Source: Schizochytrium sp. TIO01 (Eukaryota; Sar; Bigyra; Thraustochytrida; Thraustochytriidae). Taken from it: 64,000 bases of DNA. Of the stretch, positions 1 to 9,365 are shown piece by piece (within the stretch, counting starts at the first letter, position 1; each line of letters begins with the position of its first letter). A model generated the notes under the pieces. It saw only the letters and a program-made list of their open reading frames with translations, did no database searches and was not told the origin of the DNA. The stretch lies in contig SMSO01000025.1 in assembly GCA_004764695.1 (NCBI GenBank), positions 2,811,102-2,875,101 on the forward strand. The letters are read 5' to 3'. Both the position numbers and the translations under genes were made by a program.

Positions 1-351
1 ATAATACAGGGCTCGCATTAGGTACTTAGAGTTACCTTTAAAAATGTCAAAATACGCTGCACCCTTCAACACCTCTTGACATTCTTCCATTGATTTGATA
101 TTGATAAGACAAAAAAAAAACAGAAAATTTGATTTCTTTTTTTTATAATTCGTGTGATATGAATTACATACAGCAAAATTTGGATACAGGGTGAGGGATA
201 ATTCTTCTTAATTTAACATGTCTTCTTCTAAGATGCGCCAGCGGAGTGGCGACAGAAAAAAGAGATGATTTACAATTGGCCACTAAGTTGCGATTTACGC
301 TGCACACCATCGACTACATAAAGTAAAAGACGAGTTAGAATATAACATCAC
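1..351. other. A+T-rich flank without gene
   Basis: This is the 3' flank of the glycosyltransferase gene that ends at 352. It holds an A10 run near 111-120 and no open frame that looks coding. No RNA gene is seen. Confidence 0.6.
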
Positions 352-2046
352 TCATTGCCAAGGCATATGTTTTGGAACGCACAGAGTCTTTTCCGCTCCA
401 ACTCGGTAGGATAGAGCCGGCACAGGTCGGCAATGAGTGGAAGTATCCGAAGTAATATGTTGTTCGAAAATTGTTCGAACCGTCTGTAGCTTTTCCTCAA
501 TACCTTGACCAGCAGGATGGACAATGAAGGTTCCCGGTACAAAAGTCCACGGCTGAGCCGACATAACACAATGAGGAACAAAGAGAGTTCTGTCGCGATA
601 CTCTTTGTGAATTAATTTTTGATGCCTGTCGACGTGGGATAGTGCCATGTGGGAATACATTTGGCTCTTGGCTAAAAGGGCGCGTTTTTCCTCTGTATAC
701 AGGCTCTTGATATGAGGACCGCCAAAGAGAACAACAATGAGTGCACTCTGTTCACTCCACTCAGGGATTGGGGCAGGAAAGACATCCCACACCGTATTGA
801 GAAGGTCTTTGGACCACGTGGAGTCACGGACGAAGAACGAGCCGCTGTTAATCCCATTCCAGTCACCACCAATGATGAGATCCTTGTCCTGAGCTGCGAA
901 TACATCAAGACTGACAGCCATATTGGTGAAAATAGCATCTGCATCCATCCAGAAAACTAAACGAATTTCTGGAGAAGCAAGGACAGCTTGAATGAGGGGA
1001 ATCTTAGCCCAGGCAAATCCACGCTCATCCCAGCCTTCCTTCAAGCGAAACTGAAGGTTGGAGAAGACCTCTGGGGAGGTACCAATTTCTCCATGACGGA
1101 CAGCCACATGTCTGTATCCATGGCGATTAGCATAGTCTTTATGATTTCGAAACGTGCGACTGTACAGCTCGTTATGAAGCTCGCCTCCAAACAGCGAAAC
1201 TACAGCAATTTCGTTTGGCTGCGGATGTTTGTATAAATTTCTTACAGAACTTTTGATTACGTGTTTGGTGGCATCATTTACTAGACGACCATACGCATCT
1301 TTGCACATGCCTGGGAAAACCGGATGCCTTGTTGCGTAGTCCTTGATGCTCTCTTGCAGATGCATCGAATCTCTTGCTGCGTCATCCTCAATATTTGCAT
1401 TGGGAATGTGCGGCGGAATTTCATATTTGCCCTCCCATGGGCGCATCTGAACAAACCCTTCCTCTTCGATATCCCACACGGCCCTGAGGATAGAATTTGG
1501 TCCAGCGGAATTCCTTTGCGTTCTCCAAGCACTCCTTCTAAAGGCATCTACCAAACTCGGCATTCCCAGCCCCAGGAACATGACCACTGCCAACACACAG
1601 GCTATTTTGGCTATAGTTTGGCCGCCAGTTTCCCCGCGGCGGTGCTCGTGCTCTTTCTCATCAAGGTAATACTGTTGGCATTCAGGATCATGCTTGCTTA
1701 TTTTGTTGCTGCTGGTGCTGTTGTTGAAGTAGAAGTAGCTGTACGGGCAGGAGCTGGTTTTGACTCCGCTGCTCTTCGCTGCGCTCCGCTCCTCCGGCGT
1801 TGTCATATGGGACAAAGAATACCCAGACAACAACGACGCCGACGTTGTAGGTTTGTCATCCGTGTCGCTCCGATGCCGCTGCATGGTTGTCCGCAATATA
1901 GATTTGCCACTGCTCGAGGTGGTCTCCTCGTCACGTTGTGGATTTGCTCGGAGACTGGGCACGCGCCTTTCCCGGGCCCCTGCCCGAAGTCCTATATCCC
2001 TCTTAACCGATACCTTAGGACTCACCGCCGCGAAGGAGCATGGCAT
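352..2046 (-). CDS. GT34-like (GMA12/MNN10) type II membrane glycosyltransferase
   Basis: The predicted 564-residue protein probably transfers a galactosyl or mannosyl residue from a nucleotide sugar in the Golgi lumen. A basic, Ser/Thr-rich cytosolic tail of about 145 residues precedes one hydrophobic segment (about 145-164), as in a signal-anchored type II protein. The catalytic part begins near 279 with EIAVVSLFGG. The metal-binding DxD is WMDADAIFTN (D368, D370), followed by an IIGGDWNGINSGSFFVR stretch and a WSEQSAL motif, the order seen in the GMA12/MNN10 family. The open frame extends to 2067, but that codon is TTG; the first ATG is at 2046. An ATG 54 codons further in (MQRHRSD) is an alternative. 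The acceptor and sugar cannot be read from sequence. The neighbouring (TTCA)n tract lies about 280 bp upstream of the start. Confidence 0.85.
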   Translation of the reverse strand: MPCSFAAVSPKVSVKRDIGLRAGARERRVPSLRANPQRDEETTSSSGKSILRTTMQRHRSDTDDKPTTSASLLSGYSLSHMTTPEERSAAKSSGVKTSSCPYSYFYFNNSTSSNKISKHDPECQQYYLDEKEHEHRRGETGGQTIAKIACVLAVVMFLGLGMPSLVDAFRRSAWRTQRNSAGPNSILRAVWDIEEEGFVQMRPWEGKYEIPPHIPNANIEDDAARDSMHLQESIKDYATRHPVFPGMCKDAYGRLVNDATKHVIKSSVRNLYKHPQPNEIAVVSLFGGELHNELYSRTFRNHKDYANRHGYRHVAVRHGEIGTSPEVFSNLQFRLKEGWDERGFAWAKIPLIQAVLASPEIRLVFWMDADAIFTNMAVSLDVFAAQDKDLIIGGDWNGINSGSFFVRDSTWSKDLLNTVWDVFPAPIPEWSEQSALIVVLFGGPHIKSLYTEEKRALLAKSQMYSHMALSHVDRHQKLIHKEYRDRTLFVPHCVMSAQPWTFVPGTFIVHPAGQGIEEKLQTVRTIFEQHITSDTSTHCRPVPALSYRVGAEKTLCVPKHMPWQ

Positions 2047-2324
2047 GACAGACAGACAAAGAATCAATCAAAGAATCAATCACAACAAAGAAACAAAAAC
2101 AAAAGCAAAGACGTGTGTGCAAAAGGCCAAAGACTTAACCTGTTCGTGGGGAAACTTGGCTGTGGCAGATCGTTGCAGGCGTTCATCGAGTTGACCAGGG
2201 GCGCCAGCTATAAACAAACAAACGAGTTGGAGCGAAGGCCACAGGGAGAGAGCCTTTTCCTGATTTGTGCAAGTTGGTCTGTTGCTAATTTGTTTGTTAG
2301 TTTCCTTTCCTTTCCTTTCATTCG

Positions 2325-2372
2325 TTCATTCATTCATTCATTCATTCATTCATTCATTCATTCATTCATTCA
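2325..2372. repeat. (TTCA)12 microsatellite
   Basis: About twelve uninterrupted TTCA units, preceded by TTTCC repeats and trailing into imperfect copies to about 2392. It lies upstream of the minus-strand glycosyltransferase. A shorter copy of the same motif is at 2669-2687. Confidence 0.95.
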
Positions 2373-2760
2373 CTTATCCATTCATCCACTCACACCAAAT
2401 CGTTAGTGGAATGAAGAACTCTGGAGAAGAACTAATGTTAATGAATGAATTTGATAACTTTTCCTAAAATTAATTACCTTCTACCCACTAAGAAATTCCG
2501 ATTTCAGCTTTCACTTGTAAGTTTCCCCTCTTTTTAGTTAAAGGTGATCTTTCTTTGGAAGGAAGAGACAGCGAATGCGGAAGGAGAGAGGAAGTACGAG
2601 CAGCTCAAAGAAGCTTTGATACATGCATGTAAATAGTTCAAGTTAGATGAATAGATGAATGAACAAATATTCATTCATTCATTCATTTATTTTTATTTAT
2701 TAAATTTATTTTTTACTTATTTATCTAGTGGGATCCCTGAGGGTCGGTTTCTCAACTTCC

Positions 2761-2948
2761 TCACCGGAGGTCGGTGTCCACGTGGGCTGCGAACTTACGC
2801 TTCCGCCACTGGTCAGTAGGCTCGGGATCCTGCGCCTTACGCTCAGTTTGAGAAGGTCACGGGCTTCTTGGCTTTACAATTTTGAGGACCTTCACAGGTT
2901 GTCTCGTGGACTTAGGCAGCATCAACTTTCCCAAATGACGATTGTTTT
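2761..2948 (-). pseudogene. Broken coding-like stretch (one in-frame TGA)
   Basis: Read on the minus strand, one frame runs about 60 codons to a TGA at 2761-2763 with a single internal TGA at 2857-2859. The peptide before it (LMLPKSTRQPVKVLKIVK) and after it (DPEPTDQWRKRKFAAHVDT) are basic and protein-like. A 48-nt segment starting GTAAAG and ending GCGCAG encloses the stop and could be an unusually short intron, which would restore the frame. No family is recognised. It may equally be chance, because the plus strand is also open here. Confidence 0.2.
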
Positions 2949-4561
2949 AAAAAGAGTGCGATATGGGGTACCTGCTAAAGCATACCGAGATACAATGCCC
3001 TTATTTATTACCTGCTATATGGCAATATGCCGCAGATAGAAGGCAGTTTTAACTGTATGCAACGAACAGTGTTGGCGTATCAGAGCTTGGGATTTTGGTT
3101 TCAAAGCATGTGTAAAATTAAAACTGATGTCCCTGATACTAAGGATTAGGTCCACTCTTTCATAGATTGAATGCTTGCGCAGGGACACAAGTCGGAGATA
3201 GGTACCTTGGCCTTTGAAGACAACAACTTAAACTCCAGTTTTAAGACCAACTATTATAAAGTCTTGAAGGTTTACCTAGGCTAAGCCCCGGCGCAGTCTT
3301 CACACAAAGAGGGCCTCGAGGTACGTATGTATACATAGCAGATAATAAACTGTGTTCTTGATTTATAGCGACATCAAAAAGTCGGCTTATTTCTCTGTCA
3401 TACGTCATACTTTCGAACATATGGTTGAGCGAAATTTTAATACACCTAAATTTATCCATTTGTGTATAAAGATGGGTAATAATAAAATGAGGCATGAAAC
3501 CAGAGAATACGAGGCGAGCCCCCAAAAGCTGAAAATTGAGGATTTCTTCGAGTGCACCGAATGTCATCTGCGGAGAAGAAAGTCAAATTCAAGTCGTATT
3601 CCTTGAGAAAATTAGAGACTAGACGTCTCCTCTTTAAATCCAGGAGACAATGAATTTGGCTGAGCCTTGCTCGATCTGAAATGATAATCACTAATGATCA
3701 TTTATCTTGGAGTGTCCAATCAATTACTGAGTCATCTCTCTTATGCCCAAGCGTAATCACTCTACATGATTTCTTCTTCTGTTCTAAGTAAAAACCTAAG
3801 AAAAAAAAAAAGAAAAAAAGAAAAGGTATCGATTTTTTTATATTAATTTATTCTGAAAGGTGCTAAGTAAATGGTATATATCACTTATGAACTCCTACTC
3901 ACTAAAATAGTACTAGATGTAGTACTATTGTAGGTGTCACACTTTTATCAAAATCGTAACAAAACATCAATAAATGAAAAGTGTTTTGTTTTTTAGTTTC
4001 TAATTCAGTTTCAACCTGATCATTGGAGATGAAAATGGTGAACAATGAATGTATTCTGTGATCGATCGACAAATTGAACAATCCATTGACTGGTTGATTG
4101 ATTATTTAAAGACGAAACTCAAGCATTCTCAAGCATTCGTCCATTCTGTGGAAAGCAGATAGGCTTAGCAGCTATTTATATGGTTCATGAAGTTCCAAAG
4201 AGCCTGCTCTCTGCTTATGAACTGAATTGACTGACCTATTTAATCAATTAAAGTGCATCATTGTCAAGCCGTCCTAAAGTTCAAGAATCGCTGCGTAAAT
4301 GATGCCAAGACCTCCCACTTTGCTTCGTACCTAGGTTGCGAAAACCATCTTGAAACTTTTGATGCAAATGCAATCAATGCATGAACACCTTCATTGCCGA
4401 TGCCTATCTTGATATCTCTTGCAAAGAACAACCAATTGACGGAGCCTACTTTACAAATTAGAAGGTATACTTTAATGGATGTTGTGCACGCTTGAGATCC
4501 TCCCGAATTTCTGAACTCCTGAGATCTGTACCTTCAACTTCTCCATCCTCCAATCTTTAAC

Positions 4562-5067
4562 ATGGCTGATGCCACAGCATGTCGATTCTATTCAATGATG
4601 CTCACAAAGTCCTCTCTGGAAAGTGCTGTGATCCTTCATGTAAGGGCTGCAACACGTGTTTGTGGCTTGAGTTGTCGCAGCTTTGACTCTCAAAAGCGCA
4701 TTCCTTCATCTTCTGTAGGACTAACTAACTTGAGCTCGTGCAACTTCTGTGTGTACTCGAGCGACATGGAAACGCGCTGTGGGTTTGCTTTGCAATACTT
4801 TGTTCTGCTCTGCTCTGCTTGCTCGCCTTTTGCAGGGTTTCATAATCCAAGACTGCGCTGCCTCTCTCCGTGCGAGTGCTGCGGTGGGGCGCGTGCGATG
4901 GTAAGTACCTGGTGATGACGGTGATGGTGGCGAAAGCTGACTACGCTTTTGCACCAAGGACAATTGTATTATAGGTGGGTAGGTCTCTAGGTAGGACTGC
5001 CTTCATCAGCTATGATGCCGTTTTATACTTAATTTTAAAATTAATTGCTCAATCACTTTTGAAATAG
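4562..5067 (+). CDS. Candidate small three-exon gene, function unknown
   Basis: Possible exons are 4562-4639, 4836-4900 and 5010-5067, giving 66 residues. Exon 1 starts at an ATG in good context (TAACATGGC) and ends before GTAAGG. The first intron (196 nt) ends in a pyrimidine-rich CCTTTTGCAG. Exon 2 ends before a perfect GTAAGT donor. The second intron could end at CTTCATCAG. The three exons join in frame and end at TAG 5065-5067. Exon 2 alone reads GFIIQDCAASLRASAAVGR. No family is recognised. Without transcript data this rests only on splice-site quality; it could be a spliced non-coding RNA or chance. Confidence 0.25.
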
Positions 5068-5820
5068 ATCATGTGATATGATATAAATAAAATAATGATA
5101 AATAAACAAATTAGTAAAATTAGAGAAATATGAATAAAGTGATAGAGTGAAAGTAGAAAATAGAAAAGAGGTACCTAGGCCTACATAGTAAAAACAAACG
5201 AACTGATAAGCTAAGTATTATTATAACAGAGAACGAGACCAACTCGAAGAAACATCAGGGAAAGCTCGAGGAAAGAGTGGAGAAGAAGGCCGACGCTCGC
5301 AAAGAAGCAAAGAAGACTGACATCGATGGGTCTTAGCTGTTCAGGGACTTCTCAGAGATCCCACTTTGAAGTGGAGTCCATTGGAGATCTTGGCACGACA
5401 GTTTTGCACAGGTGGGTCAGGTGTAAAAATTGAAATCAGTGAGTACTAGGATTAACCTTAGTTGCGCGGCTAGCGCCAGACTTAGTATTTTCAAGTCGAA
5501 CTTGAGCTATTATTATAGGGAAAAGAACAAACATAGTTACAGGGATCATATAGGAAATATAATTCTGATTCGTACAATAATGAACTCGCTGATTACGGCA
5601 TTATGCCATTCGGGTCCACAATAATTGTGCAGTGGGGTTCTTTCCTATGGGTTTACAAGCATAGTCGCAGTGAGACGCCAACATCGCAAGCCAATCCGTG
5701 TGCAGAACTAGTTTTGATCAATCGAACCAACACAAGTTTGCAGAATGCAGCACGCGCCTCCACTGAGGCTAACCTGAAGACGGAGACCGGCTGTTTCACG
5801 GTCATCATTACTATTTAACC

Positions 5821-5864
5821 ATATCATTATCATTATCATCATCATCATCATCATCATCATCATT
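5821..5864. repeat. ATC-type trinucleotide microsatellite
   Basis: Interrupted TATCATTATC units run into about nine ATC units. Short and intergenic. Confidence 0.85.
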
Positions 5865-6760
5865 AAGAACGGAGAGGAACTCGTTCTTGTGCTATGTTGT
5901 GACATTTACTATGGCTCACGATAAGCTTTGGGTTCTTTGCCAAGATCTCAAGCTTGGCCCGTGGCCTTCAAAAACTTCTGGATGAGTCGACATCAAACCT
6001 TTCAAGTAAGCCTTGAGGTAGGTATGCAGTAGAGCAGTTCTAAGCCCTTGAAGGTGGGTGTGGACGCGGAAGCTGTCTTTTACAGCAAAACCTAGAGCTG
6101 GAGCATAAAACTACCTTAAGTTGTGGTGTGATGGTGGCTCGCTGATGTAAAAAGCAAGGCAAAACAAACCTGAAGAAAAAGATGATTCCGAAGAAACACG
6201 AACTCAGCTCGAGCAAATTGACTCCTTTCCTAGCTTTAAACTAGGTACCTAAACTGCATTAGATAGAAAGAACTCCACACTCTCACTAGCCAAAACATAG
6301 AGACAGAAAATATCAGTCTTGTAGATTCCATTGCTTGTATATAACTCTGCGCTGCACTACATGCAATTTGATGCTCATTGCCTTTGAAGTTTAAATTGTC
6401 GGTGCAAGAAATATTCGATCCAGGCTGAAGTATAAACTTGCGTCACGGCTTTAAGTTTATAGTGGGAATTGTGCAAGCTTCAATATTGAAGGAATTTTTA
6501 AATATGGCTCTTTAAAATAAGGCATAGATTAAAGATCTTTACGATTTGGTTTGCAATTTGTACTTCGGTACTAATGAAGCAATGAAACGTCTTCAATCAA
6601 TTGTCGAGATCTTAAAAATATAAGGTACAAACATATGCAACTCCAATGTTCGAACGATGGGTTAAATACATTGATTTGGCAAATGTGACTTTCATTTCTT
6701 ATAAAAGTATACTAAATTAACAACCTTCGGAATGAATTAGGATGACTTTACTCGGCCTTC

Positions 6761-8128
6761 TTACTCAATTTGAGGAGGGTGAATCTCCAGTGACGGGTGA
6801 GTCAAAGTCAGTCCCTCATGATTAGCTTGATGGGTCTGTGGGATATATTGGTGGGCTTGAGCGAAAGAATAAGCTTGATAGCTATGGCTTTGGCAATATT
6901 TAGGTCTTCCAACTTTTGGGCAGCCCTGCACTTGACATTGCTTAAATTCACTATGCGTCGCACATTTACCAAATTTGTCAATAGCAGACTTTGAGCATCC
7001 AGACGTTGTGCACCGGCGTCCACCACCGTGCCCAATACACCGACCGGATTTGCTTTCGCGTGCAAACCGCGTGCAGCCGTCCACCACGCATCTTTGCCTT
7101 TCTGTTCGACGGCGCTTGGCTTGGCTTGCACTAGGATCTGATCCACTTGTCGGCTTCTGGGATCGTGCGCGCTGCAACGAAGCCCACCGAGTTTGTGAAA
7201 ATGGATAGGTACTACCGTGCAGGTAGCATTTGCTTTTACCATCCACTCGAGCAGGTGCACGCTCAATGCATCCAGGCTCAACGCAAGATCCAAAACGAAA
7301 ATGTGCTATGCAATAGTGGGTTCCGTGCTGAGCAAATTTTTCGCATCCGCTCTCGTCGGCGCATTTGCGTCGATGTACTGGTGCACCGGATTGCTCTTCT
7401 GGAGTTCCACGCTGGTGTTTCCGGCAATACTCGCTGGGTGTTCGTGCAGAAGTAGAACATCCTTTGACAATGCAGCGCCTACCACCTCCATGGGCTTTAC
7501 AAAAACCGGGGGTTGCTAGATTTCTTCGCGAATCTGCTGATTGTCTTGTGCACCCACGCACAGCACATCGGCGACCTCCACCATGTGCAATGCATCTTCT
7601 CGTCAAAGTCTCGCGAGCATAAGCTGTACACCCTTCATAAGTGCAATAGCGTTGCCGTGATTTCTTTGGAGGATTGCTGATGTTGATTTCTTGACGATTG
7701 GTTTGTTTTAGCGAAGTATCGTTGATGTGTGCATGGCTTTGACTTTGACTTTGACTTTGACTTTGACTGTGACTTTGTTCATCTTGGCACTGATCACCTT
7801 GATTCTCGGGCACATCCGAAGAGAAAAAGTTTGCATGATCAAAGTCCTCCTGATGATAGTATGATGAGTTTGCGTGTGGGTTATCATCAAAGCCAAAATC
7901 ATGCAAAGGCATTAAGCTAGCTGGTACTCCTCCCCATACAGCAACGGTACCATGGTGCGGCCGTGCTCGCTGGTGGATTGGCGAAAACTCGCGCTCAAAG
8001 AGCTGTGTATCAGACGTCGACAAACTGAAACTCGCAACCGGAAAGCCATCACCAACATCATTAAAGGGCGCCTCTCTTTGTCTCTTGTTGCCCGCAAAGG
8101 GAGTACCAACCTCAGTATTTCTGTTCAT
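6761..8128 (-). CDS. Cys/His-repeat protein (CxHGGGRRC type), paralogue 1
   Basis: The predicted 455-residue protein starts at the ATG at 8128. An acidic, disordered N-terminal third includes a KRQREAPF basic patch and a Ser-Gln dipeptide run. Eight Cys/His units follow, each close to C-x4-C-x9-15-C-x2-H, several joined by the linker HGGGRRC (for example CTYEGCTAYAR...CIAHGGGRRC). Units 3 to 5 have lost the HGGGRRC linker, and a basic QKPT...KRRRTERQRC spacer separates units 5 and 6. Such repeats are common in stramenopile proteins, often database-labelled WRKY19-like, but there is no WRKY domain here. A zinc-binding, nuclear or nucleic-acid role is inference. The frame stays open upstream to about 8337 without ATG and would encode a hydrophobic helix (NCIIAIVALVLYYL), so an unseen 5' exon is possible. 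A paralogue lies 1.2 kb upstream. Confidence 0.75.
   Translation of the reverse strand: MNRNTEVGTPFAGNKRQREAPFNDVGDGFPVASFSLSTSDTQLFEREFSPIHQRARPHHGTVAVWGGVPASLMPLHDFGFDDNPHANSSYYHQEDFDHANFFSSDVPENQGDQCQDEQSHSQSQSQSQSQSHAHINDTSLKQTNRQEINISNPPKKSRQRYCTYEGCTAYARETLTRRCIAHGGGRRCAVRGCTRQSADSRRNLATPGFCKAHGGGRRCIVKGCSTSARTPSEYCRKHQRGTPEEQSGAPVHRRKCADESGCEKFAQHGTHYCIAHFRFGSCVEPGCIERAPARVDGKSKCYLHGSTYPFSQTRWASLQRARSQKPTSGSDPSASQAKRRRTERQRCVVDGCTRFARESKSGRCIGHGGGRRCTTSGCSKSAIDKFGKCATHSEFKQCQVQGCPKVGRPKYCQSHSYQAYSFAQAHQYIPQTHQANHEGLTLTHPSLEIHPPQIE
7735..7777. repeat. Coding hexanucleotide repeat (Ser-Gln run)
   Basis: Tandem CTTTGA units (plus strand) inside paralogue 1 encode alternating Ser and Gln on the minus strand. 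One unit is changed (GACTGTGAC). Confidence 0.85.
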
Positions 8129-9365
8129 AGGGCCAGCTTGCCTCAAATAATACAACACCAACGCAACTATTGCAATTATACAGTTCTTAAGCCACGACGG
8201 AGCTTCCTCGCTTCTTTTCTTATCAACTGCACCCGCTCTTGTGTCTGTCCCTCCTATCGCACGCGGCCGCGTGCGATGTTGCTCCCGATAAGCGTTTGGG
8301 CCCACCGCGGCGCTCTCCTTGCTGGTCTTTCCAACTGATTTTGCTTAACTCACATTACAGATTAAGAGGCATCTATTGATATACCTACCTGCCCTACTAC
8401 CTAATAGAAAGGTGCTGGTAGCGTGATAGTATGAGACACTAAAATAATGAGAATGATCTTCAACGTTTGGCTGTGTCGTAAATGTTGGTATCTTCATCGC
8501 TTCAACAAACACGCTGGAGCGACTTCGGCACATACTAAAGAGATATATATTGACACAATTGTTTGGAGGTAGGTACTAGTTTTGGTTATTTCTCTTTCGA
8601 AGAACCACCCATATGAGTTTCAAAGTTTATAATATTTTTTTTTATTTTTTTAAAGCTTCTACACGTCATGTAGGTAGGTTTAGGGAAGAAGTAGGTATGT
8701 TTTAAAATTTATAAGGTCATATCTTGTGTTCGAAGAATTTGATGGAAAGGTCATGTTGCCGTTGAAGGGGGCATGCAGGCTAAGAAACATGCGCTCTCAA
8801 GACAGGGTTTTGTGAGGTTGTCCTGGCCCTCTGGGCTATTTCCATACAAGTTGTCCAAGGTGGACGCTCGAAATTCTGTTTTGCTGGGTTAGGTAATTTG
8901 ACATAAAGACTTATAAGAAGACTAAGGACTAGAAATCAGAAAATTCTCAATATTGCAGGCCATTAAAACCATCATCCTGCCGCTCTTTGATTCTGCACGC
9001 TATGTACTGCTTTTTAATTGTATTTCAGTTACAAAGAAAGAAGCCCGGACGACTGCAAGGATTAACTTCATGTAGTTATACCATGAAAACTATGAGAAGG
9101 AAAGAGAAGGAAAGAAGATGATCAGATCGCCTTGGTAAAATGATGCTGTTTCTGAATAGGAGTTGATAGCGTCGAGAACCACGATTAATTTAATGACATA
9201 ATTAGAATATGATTAATTTGAAAGGCAAAGAAAGTGAAAACACATACACAAAGAAATACAGGGAACAGCGCCATGACTGGTTAGGCCTACTTTAGAATAC
9301 TATGAGCAATTAATAACGTTCTCACCGGATGTACAGATATAAAGATGTCTCAGGCAAAGTGACTT
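8129..9365. other. Intergenic region between the two Cys/His-repeat genes
   Basis: The first 200 bases next to paralogue 1 remain open in its frame and are G+C-richer, possibly 5' leader or a missed exon. The remainder is A+T-rich with no credible gene. Confidence 0.5.

Larger units (their letters stand above)
2393..6760. other. Gene-poor A+T-rich intergenic region
   Basis: About 4.4 kb between the glycosyltransferase and the first CxHGGGRRC gene. No long coding frame is convincing. It contains a broken coding-like stretch at 2761-2948 (minus), a candidate small spliced gene at 4562-5067 (plus), several copies of the palindromes AGGTACCT and TACCTAGGTA, and a short ATC-rich microsatellite at 5821-5864. 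Confidence 0.55.

Noticed and set aside
1324-2406. A 360-codon plus-strand open frame ending in Phe-Ile-His-Ser repeats
   Set aside because: Antisense to the glycosyltransferase, then translation of the TTCA microsatellite. Repeat translation inflates its length.
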